The notes under the pieces: generated by a model | What the model was told of the DNA's origin: nothing | What the model saw: only the letters and a program-made list of their open reading frames with translations | The model's database searches: none | Source: Paragordius varius | Taxonomy: Eukaryota; Nematomorpha | NCBI GenBank assembly: GCA_964247055.1 | Contig: OZ176058.1 | Coordinates: forward strand, 3,100,001-3,164,000 | Direction of reading: 5' to 3' | DNA length: 64,000 nt | Shown here: positions 24,101-36,769 of the stretch, in pieces | Position numbering within the stretch: the stretch's first letter is position 1 | Layout of the letters: every line of letters begins with the position of its first letter | Program-made: the position numbers and the translations under genes

Positions 24101-27100
24101 TCACCCTCGAACAATTCAAATTCACCCTTGAACAAATTAAATTCACCCTCAAATAAAATAAATGTTTTTTAAGATCAAAAATTACTTATATTTTATATAT
24201 TTTTTAAAATAAAAATTTTGTTTTAAATTAAAATAATACTGAAAAAATAATAAACTATACCACAACCATATATTTCATATTAATAATGAGTTATATTAGT
24301 TCAAAAACAGATAATTTATTTTTAGGGTGAATTTGAATTCAAGAGTGATTTTGAATTGTTCGAGGGTAAATTTGAACTGTAAATGGTATAAATAAGGCTT
24401 AGCTAATCATATTGGTAAAATATGTATATTAAACTGTAAAAAATGAAAGCATAAAAACTAAGAGAATATATTTTTAAAAGACAAACTTTTTTAACCATTA
24501 CATATTTCAATAAACACTCTATAATTACGATTTCGAATGTGAAACGTGTTCATTTTAAATTATGCGATTATAAACGATACTTCATAATCAATTTTATGGT
24601 TGTTTTAAAAAAAGATTTGTCATTTAAAGTTTGGTTGTTTAAATTTAATTTTAACTTATTCATAATTAAAAAGGATTATGAAATGATCCAAATATTGATT
24701 ATCTTATATTTTTGGTGATTTTACAATTCATAAATTAAATTTCAAAAATACTATTAACAAATTATTAGAATCAACTAATACTTTTTCAACAATTATGCTT
24801 TTATTACAACTGAATGAATATATTGGATTTTAATTTGACATAACGTCGATCTCATAATCTCTGTATAATACAAAATATAGCATCAATACATGGAAATGAA
24901 AATAGACCAGCATTCTTAACTACAAACGAAACAACTCAAATCCCAGATTATTATGATGAAACAATTAACGGCGGTCTTATAACGCTATCTAGTACCAGTA
25001 TAGCGCCAAGTTAATTTTATTTTTTAGTGAAAATTGAATTTATACGGACGAAACGTAACTATATAAAGACAAATATTTCATCTAAAAGACAACCATACTT
25101 TTATTAACCTTAATTTTTCTTATATAAGTTTGGTTACAATCGTAAAATATAGAATTGATTGTTTTAGTAATTTATATATCTATTTCAGACTTTGTCATTT
25201 AAAACAATGAGTTATATATCTAGGTTTAAAGAGTAAGGTTGTATTTTAGAAAAAAATATGTTTTTAGATTTTTACGTTTTGTCCGTATAATATCACTGTA
25301 TTTTTGGTAAAAATTAATTTAGGTTAACAAAATTGGCCATTTTTTAATAAATTTTTAATAGTTTGTATTTATATATTTTTTCGGCCGGAAAAATCGAATT
25401 TAGTAAAAATTAATATTGCACAGACAAAAAAATTTAAAGACAATTTTTTCAAAAAAGACACCCATATTTTTGATATCTTGATTTTTTTATAAAAAACATT
25501 CTTTAGTATTGCAAAATATGGTAGAATCATATATTGGTAACAATTATGTTTTTTACAATTTTTAGTAATTGATTTTACAGAAATAATTGAGGTTTAAAAA
25601 GTAACATTGTCTTTTGCACAAAATATTTGTCTTTTTATTTTTACGTTTTGTCCGTATAACTTCAATTTTTACTGTTAGTTACTAAATTAACCTTCCGATT
25701 CAACTAATTTTTATTTAACAGTATTATAAAATATATAAATAATCAAGATTGAAAAAGTATGGATTTAATTAAAAATATCAGTCTTTTAACTTTTACTTTT
25801 TTTTCGTAGCAGATACTAATCGGGTCCAAAATATAGAGACAACGTCGCCTCAAACTCAAGTCGAAAACCTCACCCCCGATTATTATTATGAATATGATGA
25901 AGTTGTAACTCAACAAACCACATTGGCGCCGCCCATTAACGTTTTGAATGCTGGTAAATATTTCTTTGATATTTTGGGTCTAAAATAACTAAGTATAATA
26001 GAATGGTTCCTTGCATTTGTTTTAGGAACCTTTTCATGTAAATTGAATAATGGCTGTTTACATTAAAGATTAAAATTATACAGCAAAAATAGTTTTTGAC
26101 AATCATACTTTTTTAAAACTCTTTGACACATAAAATAATTATTTTGTAATTAAGTGTATTATTAATTTACATCCTTAGTTAAAAAAGTAAGTTTAAAAAA
26201 ATTTGGGTATCTTTCAAAAAATATATTTTATGATTTACGTTTCTGTTATTTTATCGTAAATTGTATCTTTAAAGCTTTAATAATGTTAAAACTATTATAT
26301 AGGCCAGTTAACCTCCCAATCTATTTCATATATGGATTGTAAAATCTTCGAAAGCGCTTATCATATTTTGATAAAGATTATCTTTTCATTTTTAACAACT
26401 TCATAGAGAACCTATTGCTATTTATATTTAAATTTTTTTGAAAACTTTTTTGATCAAATATATAGTAAAAATACTTTTTTTCGCAATTTAATAGACGGAT
26501 TTAAAACAACGTCAGTGGATTTATCAGGAACTGAAACAACACCAGCTAGGTCAGTTTTTACTGATTCAGCTTTCCAAGATTATTATTACGATGCTGATAT
26601 TTCGACTAACCGACCTACAATAATTACTTTCAGTGAAATACCTTCTGCTATTCGAGTTTTGGGCGACTCTGGGCTTTCTACCTCTCAGACCGAAAATACT
26701 TGTAAGATTTTATAAAATTTGTAAAATATTTTAGGGTATTTGTATTTTATCATTTATATAATATGATCATTTAATTTTGGACAATATTTATTTAAAATAG
26801 ATAAAATGATAAATTTTATTTTATAAGTTTGTGACACTTTTATATTTATTTTAAACTTTTATTGATGTTTTAATACATCAAAATTAAAATCATCTAAACA
26901 AAACGTGAAATTAAAAGTCAAATTTTTAGAAACACAACCATACTTTTTAAACCTTGATTTTCCCACATAAATTACAGTTTTGAATATGAGTTATATTACG
27001 TTTCTATATATTTTGCAGTTGGAGTTTTAAAAAATAAAAATCTTAAAATATAATCTTTTAAGAATATTACTTTTCTTTGAGTTTTAAGTTTTTTGGGTGA

Positions 27101-30100
27101 AAATTTTTTTTAGCCCCTGCGGATATAAAAACAATAAGCATTGCATTTGTCCCAGCAATTGAAACCTCTTTACCATCGAATACTGAAACAACTTCCATAA
27201 TACAATTTCAGGTATGTTTATGCATATTTGACGTTACAATATACCATTTACAGTTGAAATTCACCCTTGAACAATTCAAATTCACCCTCGAACAATTCAA
27301 ATTCACCCTTGAACAATTCAAATTCACCTTTGAACAATTCAAATTCACCCTAAAAATAAATTATGTATATTCGAACTAATACAACTCATTATTAATATGA
27401 AATATATGTTTATGTTATAGTTTATTATTTTACAGTATTATTTTAATTTAAAACCAAATCTATATTTTTTAAAAATATATGAAAATATTGGTAATTTTTA
27501 ATCTTAAAAAACATATATTTTATTTGAGGGAATTGTTTGAGGGTGGATTTGAATTGTTCAAGGGTGAATTTAAATTGTTCAAGAGTGAATTTGAATTGTT
27601 TAAGGGTGAAATTGAATTGTAAATGGTATATATAAATAAATTTCAAGCTAAACACGAAAAGTAAGATTAATATTTATATCAACTAAATTTTTGTAACTTA
27701 AACTTATATATGGTTTTGGATTTCAATTAGGATTTACCATTAGTAAAAATTTAGATTAGGTTTAAAATTTTAAGGACCATATAGAAAAATTTAGATTTAT
27801 ACGATTTATGAAAAGATGGGGAAAAAAAATAAGTTATAATTTATAATTTTAATACAAAATTTTATTCTATTTCATAAAAATTTGAAGATAAACAATATTT
27901 TTAGACAAAAGAACTCCCCTTCTCTCCAAGACCGGGGGCAATTGAACGAATCAGATTTAATGGGGGTCGAAAACATAAAAAACCCAAAGAAAAATCTGGT
28001 TATAAACCCACAAAAGGCGATTTCAAAAGTAGACAAAAACCTAAACCCTATGATAGATCTAATGGCATTTCAAATAATCGCATAAGTTATGGTAAACCGA
28101 GATTACCCTCAAAACCGAAAATGATTAATGATCTATATCCATCTCAAACAAAGGTGGACTTGATTTTCTGTCTAACAAAACCTTAAATACAATGTCCAAA
28201 ATATTTTAGTATAGTAACCCTCAAACATTAGAATAATATATAAAAAATAAAATTATAATTTGGTACTTATTATCACCATTTTCTAACCATTTATTTGGTT
28301 TTAAAATTTTAAGATAATTGGACCAAATTCAATATTATGGCGCATTTGCGATAAAACAGGTATTTATAAAAAAATAATTTTTATTTTATCTGAAATATTG
28401 TTCATCTCCTTCTATACATTTCGCCCATCTATATGAATGCCATGCTACAAAAAAAATTCGCTTTTTTCAGCAGACCATTGGCTAAACTTTTTATGACTTC
28501 AAAATTTTTAAAGTGCTGCTACGAGCACCATAAATGCGAAGAGGTATTAGTCTGGCGCTAGGTCAGAAAACTACAGAAAATGCAAGGGAAGTTCCCGAAG
28601 CGATTTTCCGTTCTGTATGAGACTGTCATGTGATAAAATCACTTTGCCATTCCGGTGGTTATTTTAATAAAGCAGTTGTTCAATTAATTTGTTGGCAATA
28701 GCTTTGTGCATTAACGGTTTTCCTGGGAGTTTATACTACAAAATACGGTTCTGGTCCCATCTGACAATGAGCACGGTTTTTTTGCCGAAGCCATTTTTAG
28801 TGTTGATAAACCGAGTTGGCTACGTATAACATTTTTTTTCGCTTTAATTATACAAAAAAGTCAATTTTTTACCACCCGTCGTCACAAATCAATGAGAATA
28901 TGATTTCCTTCCTAAACATTGAAGCCGGATTTTAACAGTAACTTTGTGATTTTTCATTTTTGTTAATGTAAATTGTGTGGGACCCATTTATCGAGTTTAT
29001 TGGTTTCCTCTACACTCCTTAAAGTTTGCTGGTCGTTTATGTAAAAAATATATAATAGTCTGCAAGTTGCCATTGACTTAGAGTTGGGTAATCATCCAAT
29101 AACTCTTAAATTAATAGTTTTTGCATCGTTGTGTAGTTAAAATAAAAAGACTATAAAATAGATGATAAGTCTTTTTGTTTTAACTACTCAACTGGGGTCT
29201 TTTCTTTTACACACATTAATATTTATTTTTGACACTATGTTTTCTGTGTTTAATCCATATGATTTTACCATCAAACAATAACTTTTTAACGTCCATTTTC
29301 TTTTGATAAAATAAGTAAAACAATGCTTGTCACAAATGTTCTTTTTTGGGTATGAAATTTGTTTGTGATTAAAATTTAATTGTAGTTTTTGTCTGTCGGT
29401 TAATGTCAAATGAAAAAAGATGTCAGATTATAATAGTCTGCGTAGTTTTTGCTAGTATTATATAATTAAACCGATAACAACTTACATCTGGTAGGGCTTC
29501 AAGATTGCGCACACAATCAAATTATGAAAGATTTTATCTTAAAATTATCTATATATTAAACCATCATTTAAATCCATTCTTAATTATAATTTCTTGTGAT
29601 TATAATAGCCTACAGTTAATCCCAATTATAGACAAAAGTATGTGAAACCTGCAGTGGAGAAGAAAAAACCAAGGCCGAAACCCAAACAACTTAACAAGGG
29701 TATATTATATTTCACTTATACAGTAAAAACTGTTATAATACAGACACAACATAAAAAGTAATGTACAAATATTAAAGACATCCATAACCTGATGTTAGTG
29801 ATATCCCTCATCGTTTTGACTTAAATAAGGAATATAGATGTAAAATGATAAGCTATATATATTTATTTTAATTTGGTTTATAAGGGGAAAATGATTAGGT
29901 ATAGCTGTTTGAAAAAAATATTTCTCTTTATGTTTAACACTTATAAAACATATTCATTTTAGTCCTTCGATTCAAATTGGGGTAGTTGAATTCCCCAGGC
30001 TTGTTTGAAAATTAATTTCTCTAAAAAATATGTGAGGAATCATCACCATGGCAAATTGCACTATATAAACATGGATAAACCTAAATATAAAAAAAATTTC

Positions 30101-32310
30101 ATTTAAAAATGCTTGATATTACTTAATTTATAAAACCCAAAGGTAAAAATTTGGTTAACGTGACATGTGAATAGTAAAATTGAAAAATAATACAAAATAA
30201 ACCGCTTTTTTTATTTCTATCAATGTTAGATGTAATTAAATTTAAAATTAGTTTTAATTATACCCTTAAAATGAATACGATATTTTGCAAAAATTTTGCA
30301 AATTCAAAATGGCGCTGAAGTAGTTTGACATGGAGCTATTTTTTCAAAACAAAATTTTATTTAGATATTTTGGCATATTTATATATATTAGGATAGAAGC
30401 ATAATTTTAAATTAAGACCGTTTCCTTTGGTAGTTTTTAAAATTCCTAACTCAAATTTAGTCTGGGGTATTTAGATACCCCAATTTGAATCGAAATGTTA
30501 AACTTAGTAAGTATAATACCAATTTATACTATATATTTTAATTTATAAATATAAAATTCCCTTTTAATTTAAATTATATAAAAATAATTACCATAAAAAG
30601 ATAAAATGGGTATTTTAATTAACCTATTATATGATAAATTGAATAGTTTAAAAAATTGCAATAGAAAAAGTTTAATTTCAATTTTTATAGCCAAAAAATT
30701 TATTTACACTTCAGGTTTTTATCGCTAAAAAGTGTTTCAATTTGATTATTTTACACCTAAATAACCATATATCCCAATTTTTTAAGTGTGAAGAAAAACG
30801 CTAAAAATTTAAACATAAGCCAAAAAATTTCATGTATGCAACTTATATTTAAATATTAAATAAACTGTATTATTCAAATAAGATGAATCAATAATATTTA
30901 TATAGATAGAGTGTAATAACAACAATATTATAAGTTTTGAAAGACCGCTTTTGTCAAACCATAATATTTTAAAAGTTATCGTTTTGAACTGAATAAGTTA
31001 CTATTACTAATCACCAATAATGCTCTTTGATAGCAATAATTAATGAGAAACAGGCAATATATGTACTAATACCATTTGCACTTCAAGAGTATACTTGAAA
31101 ACTTCAAGTTGGTCCCTACACATTTCAATTTGTTGGTCTTTATATAATTCAATTTGGTCGTTCGAATTTTAAATTGGTTTTTAACTTTCATCGATCAAAA
31201 TGTAATATATTCATATATTTTATCATATTTAACCTATTTTCTTGATATAACCCAACTTGTAAATTATATCAACTTTTGATCATTCAGAAACCATATATTT
31301 TTATAATTTAAAAATTTCTTTTTATAGTTTAACATGTAATCGTAAAAAATATAGATAGGTTTTTGGGGTTATTTATTACTTTCCGTAGAAAACATTAATA
31401 AATAAATTATATTATAATTACGAAACAAAAAAGTCGTTTTGAAGAAAAATAATTTATAAATTAATGTTTAATACATCAAGAAAATTAGGGAAATACATAT
31501 ATAAATACATTTAAAATGATAAAACCCAAACTTAAAACGTTTAGGGATTATAAAGATTTTATGTGGTTGGAATCTTACCGACGTAATCAAGGTTTAAAGC
31601 TAAAAATATCTGTTTGATTTTTTACTTTTTAAAATATTAAATTTTTACTGTTTATTACAAATAGTATACATACATTATTTTCAGAAAAGAAGTATAAACC
31701 TAAATCTTCAGGGTCGCGTTTACCCATAAACATTCAACGGAATCGATATTATCAAAATATTCGCAAGATGCAACAAAATAGGAAACAGAACAAAAATGAT
31801 AATAGTTATAAAAGTAATCAACCTTCAAACAATGAGCAAAGACCTAACTCCTACAATAGCAATCGGTTTTCTCAAAATAGTGGTTTAAAACAAAATAATT
31901 ACGGTTTCCGAAAAGCTCCAAATAGAAGACCTCATACAAGCGGAAAATCTTATGGAAACAATGTAAGCCAACCAAAACATAAAACATTTTATGTTAAATA
32001 CGTTCCCATAAACACAAAAACCAACAATTTTGCATCACAAAGTCGAACTCAAACTCAAACTCAAAATGATTCGCCCAACAGTCTTCCATACTATTTAAGA
32101 AATCGGGTTCAAGATTCTGACCGTAGACCTCAAAATCACGAGTCGAAAATCACTAGTAATTATGATAATTATGTTGTCCCTAGTCAACAGAATGATAAAA
32201 ACTATGAAATACCGCCTTCGCGTTATGAAAATATTGGAAAATCTTGGGACAAACAACAAAAGTTCCAAGCAAAACCTTCGTCTTCAGATTGTGAAGGTCA
32301 ACTCAAATGA
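20323..32310 (+). CDS. Secreted low-complexity protein with repeated acidic-tyrosine exons, about 10 exons
   Basis: Family not recognised. Exons read as 20323-21160, 23308-23590, 23842-23990, 24881-25009, 25810-25953, 26495-26701, 27114-27211, 27905-about 28153, 29616-29699, 31685-32310; about 935 codons. The N-terminus (MNFFQTFSFLYIFLAVNYAY) is a clear hydrophobic signal peptide, so the product should be secreted. A dibasic site (ILKRQDR) near residue 84 could be a propeptide cut. Exons 1-6 each carry one acidic tyrosine block (YDYYDSTEP, YQDYADVSNYDYDY, LDYYDDYGD, PDYYDETIN, PDYYYEYDE, QDYYYDAD) followed by a Thr/Ser/Pro stretch typical of O-glycosylated linkers. Exons 7-10 turn strongly basic (RKHKKPKEK, VEKKKPRPKPK) and end N/Q/S-rich. 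Exons 4, 5 and 6 are symmetric phase 1-1. The exon 8 to 9 junction is the weak point: the phases do not close with the best donor. An extracellular-matrix, adhesive, eggshell or saliva role is possible but not shown. Confidence 0.72.
22003..22290. repeat. Family A MITE in intron 1 of the secreted-protein gene
   Basis: CAGTAAAAATTGAATATATA at the left, ACGTTTTGTCAGTATAGTTT and AATTACTGTA at the right. Confidence 0.75.
23308..26701 (+). CDS. Exons 2-6 of the secreted protein: serial acidic-tyrosine exons
   Basis: Exon 2 23308-23590, exon 3 23842-23990, exon 4 24881-25009, exon 5 25810-25953, exon 6 26495-26701. Each is 130-280 nt and holds one Asp/Glu/Tyr block set in a Ser/Thr/Pro frame. Junction phases are 1, 2, 1, 1, 1, 1 going from the exon 1/2 boundary to exon 6/7. 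Tyrosines next to Asp/Glu are the usual context for tyrosine sulfation in secreted proteins. The serial, same-phase layout suggests growth by exon duplication followed by heavy drift, since DNA identity between the exons is now low. Confidence 0.72.
23593..23832. repeat. Family A MITE that makes up intron 2 of the secreted-protein gene
   Basis: ACAGTAATTGAAATTATACA begins two bases after the exon 2 donor (23591). The family A middle (GTAACACAATGAATTATATA, then TTACAATTGTAATTAAAA) follows, and the right arm, shortened, runs into ATTTCAATTATTACCG just before the acceptor of exon 3 at 23842. The intron is 251 bp, about the length of one family A copy. Confidence 0.72.
24059..24391. repeat. Family B MITE in intron 3 of the secreted-protein gene
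   Basis: TATGCCATTTACAATTCAAT at the left with four CACCC-AACAATT units, GAACTGTAAATGGTATA at the right. Begins 68 bp after the exon 3 donor. Confidence 0.8.
25026..25302. repeat. Family A MITE in intron 4 of the secreted-protein gene
   Basis: TAGTGAAAATTGAATTTATA then CGGACGAAACG at the left; ACGTTTTGTCCGTATAATAT and CACTGTA at the right. Begins 16 bp after the exon 4 donor. Confidence 0.8.
25402..25677. repeat. Second family A MITE in intron 4
   Basis: AGTAAAAATTAATATTGCAC at the left; ACGTTTTGTCCGTATAACTT and CAATTTTTACTGT at the right. Confidence 0.8.
27114..32310 (+). CDS. Exons 7-10 of the secreted protein: basic C-terminal half
   Basis: Exon 7 27114-27211 ends CAG/gtatgt in phase 0. 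Exon 8 starts at 27905 and stays open through a K/P/R-rich stretch to about 28153. Exon 9 29616-29699 encodes NPNYRQKYVKPAVEKKKPRP. Exon 10 31685-32310 encodes a long N/Q/S/R-rich end that stops at TGA 32308-32310. The charge switches from acidic (exons 1-6) to strongly basic here, making the whole protein a polyampholyte. The exon 8 donor is unresolved: AAG/gtggac (28153) leaves the frame one base out, while G/gtaaac (about 28099) or T/gtctaa (about 28169) would keep it. Confidence 0.65.
27239..27634. repeat. Family B MITE in intron 7 of the secreted-protein gene
   Basis: TATACCATTTACAGTTGAAA at the left with five CACCCTTGAACAATT-type units; right arm has matching GGGTGAATTTGAATTGTT units and ends TTGTAAATGGTATATA. 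One of the fullest copies. Confidence 0.85.
28380..28950 (-). mobile_element. Decayed mariner transposon, transposase remnant
   Basis: On the minus strand, short stretches match mariner-family transposase in order: a KLTFLYN stretch (family KWIYFYNP), QMGPEPYFVV (family WWDQEGVVYYELL), KTVNAQSYCQQ (family ETVNAERYQQQL), PEWQSDF (family RPEWAQRH), a degenerate YSPDLAPSDYHLF region near 28545, then QHFKNFEVIKSL (family HFANFEEVKKWL). Several frameshifts and in-frame stops mean it cannot make transposase, and no terminal repeats were identified. It lies in intron 8 of the secreted-protein gene. Confidence 0.75.
29132..29190. repeat. Short hairpin
   Basis: GTAGTTAAAATAAAAAGACT and AGTCTTTTTGTTTTAACTAC are inverted 20-bp arms around an 18-bp loop. 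It lies between direct repeats of ATAATAGTCTGC (near 29053 and 29433). Confidence 0.65.
29958..30505. repeat. Family D MITE in intron 9 of the secreted-protein gene
   Basis: CTTCGATTCAAATTGGGGTA at the left, TACCCCAATTTGAATCGAAA at the right. Interior GACATGGAGCTATTT is the inverted family D core. Confidence 0.8.
31068..31575. repeat. Family C MITE in intron 9
   Basis: ACCATTTGCACTTCAAGAGT at the left with AGTTGGTCC and TTGTTGGTC units. The right end is decayed and hard to place. Confidence 0.55.
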
Positions 32311-34588
32311 TTGCACAATGTTCGCTTTTTTATTATAATACAGTTATACTTTAAAACATAAAAGGTTTATTGTGCTTATATGGAAACCCGTATTTTTTAC
32401 ATTGTTTCTTTATTTACTAATTATCGGTTTGGATTGTTAAGTTTAAATATGTGCATTGGTAACACACTTAATTTCATAATCAATTTTACTCATATAGATG
32501 CAAATAGAAAAATAGTCGTTTTTATTGGAAAAAATTGTGTTTATTTAATTAAATATTTATTTTATTCACAATATTGTATTGCAGTACTTATGTTTCAATA
32601 GGTTTTATTTATTCAAAATACATATTTGGAATTGTGCAGTTATTTTATGTATTTTATAACAATTATTAAATTATTTTATAGTTTTAGGGCAAAACAAAAA
32701 TAAATATATATTATTTTATGCGAATACTACGGGTTTATAATTTAGCCAAAATTTAATTATAAAACTTGAAATGAATGTTTCTAGAGTCACAATTAGAATG
32801 GCTCAAAACATTTTCAAAGTATACAGTTGATATAAAAAATATTAATTTGCTGCAAAAATGTTAAAATTAAATTAATATTTTATATATCATAATACACATT
32901 AATTTGCCTGTGGTATTAATGATTTTAATATTTTATTGGTTAACAAATGTTTTTGAAAAAAAATCTGAAACCTCCCCAAAAAGGCTACACAATGCATTTT
33001 TAAATTTGACCCAATATTTTAAAGGCTATATGTAAATTTTAGATGGCGTTAGAGTAGATACTACCTTAAAGGGTAATGATTTGTATTACCATTTATAATG
33101 TAAAATTATCCGATTAATTATTGGATATATGGAGAAAACAAATGTTCATTTCTAAAAATATCATTAGAATATAAATATTTACAAGCAATAAATAATTAAT
33201 GTTTAAAATTTATTAGGCTCCGAAAAAGTTGTAAATTTTTTGACCCCAGTTGAAATGGTTTTTTTATAATAAATCCAAAAATGCCGGGATTTTCACGAAT
33301 TTTTACATTTATTAGTTTTAAAGTGCGGATTCTGATATATTTACGATTATAACAAATAGCATATACCAAAATCAATAATTAATGAATTTTATTAATCTAT
33401 TAAATTGTAACTAAGGGCGGGATAAATCACTTTTGTGTTAGTCAAGTGTGATAAGTTGATCAAGTGTACTTAAGTCAGCAAGTGTACACTTGAAGATCAA
33501 TGATAAAAAACATTTAAGTCAAGTCTTTTGCTTAAAATGTAACATTTTTTGCAACCCAATTTAAATTATACGGAAATTCTGAGCATTTTCAGCCATAATT
33601 TATGAAATAAGGCACAAAACAATAAATCATTACAATATGCATTAATTGAAGTTTTTATTTTAAACTCAGTAACACGTATCTTAATAGATATTATATAGAT
33701 TTTTTCAAATATTGGGACCTGTACTAAAATTTTTAAATTAATGAGATCTTTCGCCTTTAAAACACTTCTATTATTTTACCACACTACTCATTTTGTTAGG
33801 AGTCCATTTGCAAATATAATGGGAGGATGTTTGCACAATATAACAATATTATTTTTAATCGAATATCAATACATTTAAAAGATTTATAATAAAATATACT
33901 CTTTACATGTTTTTATGGTGAAGTAACCTTTTGCGTTTATTATTTTATGTAAAACGAAGTTATAAAAATTTTAAACAAGATTAATATTAAATTATTAATT
34001 TTTATTTTCAAGAATCAAATTTTTTTGCGGGTTCACCGAATGGATAAATATAACATATATTTATATGCGTTCTTCTTAAGTATTAGCAAAGTTATATAAA
34101 AATTTGTCCTCTTTTGTATCCATCCAATTTGAATAGGTTAATTAGCCAAAAATTATCAAATAAACAGTTTATAGCTTTAAGAAAGGATTAAATTAAGCCT
34201 AAATTACATACATAATTTGTTTCCAAAATAATTTTATCCATATTTTTAAATGTGTCAAGTGTGCCCTACACACTTGCCAAATCTCTGTTTTACCTGATCA
34301 TATGATTTTTAATTATCCACCAGAATCAAGTTTTATATTGCTCAACTTATTTTTATCACATGTCAAGCCATGACTTGAAAAAGCTAATTAAAAAACTATC
34401 ACTCCACCCTAATGGTCTAATTAATTGCCAAAATATACATTTATTTGCCTATTGTATTAGGGCTGCACAAAAATATGAAGAAATGGGGGTAAAGAGACAG
34501 GGATTTATTACAATATTAAATAGTTTTTTAAATCATGCACCAAAAAAATTAAAGCATATTAAATTTAATGCTAACAATATTTTTCAAA

Positions 34589-35143
34589 CACTTCGATTCA
34601 AATTGGGATATTTAAATACCCCAGACTAAATTTGAATTAGGATTTTTAAAAAACTACTGAAGGAAACGGTCCGAATTTAAATTTATGCTTCTATCCCAAT
34701 AAAAATTATTGAAATATGCCAAAATATCTAAGTAAAATTTTGTTTTGAAAAAAAAGTTCCATGTCCAATTATTTCGACGCCATTTTTATTTTACAAAATT
34801 TTTTGCAAAATACGTCTTCATTTAATTTTAAGAGTAAATTTACTAATTTTTTATTTAAATTACATCTAACATTGATAGAAATAGAAAAAGCCGTTTTTTA
34901 TATTATTTTTCTATTTTACTATTGCTCATATGTCATGTTGTCTAAATTTTGACCTTTCGGTTTTAGGTTAAAATAAGTAATATCAAATATTTTTAATTAT
35001 ATTTTTTTATATATTTGGATTTATTAATATTATATAAGTGCAAAATTTTGCCATGGTTTCGATTCCTTCCATATTTCTTAAAGAATTTAATTTTAAGCAG
35101 GCCTGGAGTATTTAACATACCCCAATTTGAATCGAAGGATTAA
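34589..35143. repeat. Family D MITE, intergenic
   Basis: CACTTCGATTCAAATTGGGA at the left, CCCCAATTTGAATCGAAGG at the right; interior CTGAAGGAAACGGTCC and GTTCCATGTCCAATTATTTC. Confidence 0.8.
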
Positions 35144-35259
35144 TATGAATGTGTTGTATACAAGTGTTAAATTACCTTTGGGTAAACTATTTTCAGACCA
35201 TATATAAATTTTCACAGTTAAAAAGCTACAGAGATGTCAAATTTATACGATCCTCCTAA

Positions 35260-36260
35260 CACACCTTTTCATTTTTTGTCCTAGTTTACATTTTGGGATT
35301 TCATATCCTAGATCTCAATTTCAAAAAACTACGTTTTAAAGTTATTTTAGTTAAAATGGATCATCATCCTTGTTTTCATGTATTACATAAAAACCTTATA
35401 TATTTTACAGTTTTGTGACTTAAAATTGGGACAGCTCCGATCGAAAAACAGTTGATATTAAAATCAAAACATAAGTTTTTGCTGGTAAAATGTAGCATTT
35501 TCTCACCCAATATGCATTGCATTTATTTTGTTTCATTAACTATTAACACTTGGATACAACACATGCATTTTAATCCCTCAATTATTGGGGTAGTTGGATA
35601 CTCGAGGCCTGTTTAAAATTAAATAATTCATATAGTATGAAATGAATTGGAATTCTGGAAAAAATTTGACATTTATTACATTTATTAACACTAATATATA
35701 AATTCATTTAAAAATACTTGATACTACTTATTTTTACCTAAAACCTTAAGGTAAAAATTTGGTCAGCATGACATGTGTGCATTAGCTAAATTTAAAAAAA
35801 TATAAAAAATGAACCATTTTTTCTTTGTTTATTAATGATGTGTTTAAATAAAAAATTAGCTTTCATTATAGCTTTGAAATCAAATAAGCACTATAATTTG
35901 TAAAAATGTTGTAAAATAATATGGCGTCGAAGTAGTTTGACATGGAACTTTTTTTTAAAACAAATTTAGATATTTCAGCTTATTTATATAATTTTGATTA
36001 AGATAGAAGCATAAATTTTTGGGACCATTTCTTTCAGCGTTTTTTAAAAATATAGATTTCAATATAGTCTGGGCTATTTAGACACCCCAATCTGAATCGA
36101 AGCGTTAAAAAATTTATAAAAAATGGAAAAGTTTTTTTACTTTTTAGGAAAATTGAATAAAGTGCCCAAAGAACTTATTGGGATATTTTTGTAATGTGGG
36201 TTAATAACTCAAATACTTTTCAATATTTTAAGCTCTGGGACATAAAACTACCTCAAAACA
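35260..36260 (-). repeat. Family E element split by a family D copy (35563-36107)
   Basis: TTTTGTCCTAGTTTACATTT near 35277 is the same outer sequence as in the copy at 41255. The family E interior runs to about 35525, is interrupted by a family D element, and resumes near 36180 (AAGCTCTGGGACATAAAACT). Confidence 0.65.
35563..36107. repeat. Family D MITE nested in family E
   Basis: Left end ATTGGGGTAGTTGGATACTC is worn; right end CACCCCAATCTGAATCGAAG is clearer. Interior GTAGTTTGACATGGAAC matches the other family D copies. Confidence 0.7.
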
Positions 36261-36412
36261 GACTTTAAATGAAAACACTATTTTACTCTATACGAACACG
36301 TGGATAGAATTTAAGAAGATAATTTTGTACAATACATTTTGTAATTTCAGTATAATAATCTGAATTTTTACACCACCAAATATAATAATAATTTTTTTAA
36401 ATTTACATTTAA

Positions 36413-36650
36413 AATCAAAATTATACGGACAAAATGTAAAAATATGAAGACAAATTTTCTAATTGGCAACCATAATATTTAATTTTGCTTTATTTTAATA
36501 TAACTTATTGTTTAAATGGCAAAACGTAAAACAGAAATATATAAAATAGCTTATATAATAAAAATCAAGGTTTACAAAATATGGTTGTCTTTAAGATAGA
36601 AATTATCTTTACATTTTTACATTTTGTCCGTATAGTTTCAATTTTACTGT
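36413..36650. repeat. Family A MITE just upstream of the DHX9-like start
   Basis: AAAATTATACGGACAAAATG at the left; ACATTTTGTCCGTATAGTTT and CAATTTTACTG at the right. It ends 120 bp before the start codon. Confidence 0.8.
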
Positions 36651-36769
36651 TTTTTTTACAAGCCTGTTACTTTTTCATATTCGCTTTTTTTTCGCCATGC
36701 TGTTCAACTTTTGAACCACCATTGTCTATTTAAAAATTTGAATGAAAAATACAATAACGAAAATTTGAT

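Larger units (their letters stand above)
32311..36769. other. Intergenic DNA between the secreted-protein gene and the DHX9-like gene
   Basis: From 32311 to about 33430 I see nothing but A+T-rich DNA. About 33435-34370 has CAAGTGT/ACACTTG-rich ends that may be a decayed element with poor inverted ends. About 34360-34588 has an open frame (MSSHDLKKLIKKLSLH...) running into a family D copy, with no family match. Two family D copies and a family E copy fill 34589-36260, and a family A copy lies at 36413-36650. Confidence 0.55.

Noticed and set aside
20323-32310. Possible match of the secreted protein to silk, mucin or effector families
   Set aside because: Only composition and layout are alike; no diagnostic motif is visible, so no name is given.
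33435-34370. Possible element with TCAAGTGTG / CACACTTG ends
   Set aside because: The inverted ends pair poorly, no target duplication is visible, and the inside matches no other copy in the window.
34360-34629. Open frame MSSHDLKKLIKKLSLH..., 89 codons
   Set aside because: Its last part reads into a family D MITE and I see no family match or splice partner; it may be a scrap of an old transposon, but I cannot support it as a gene.
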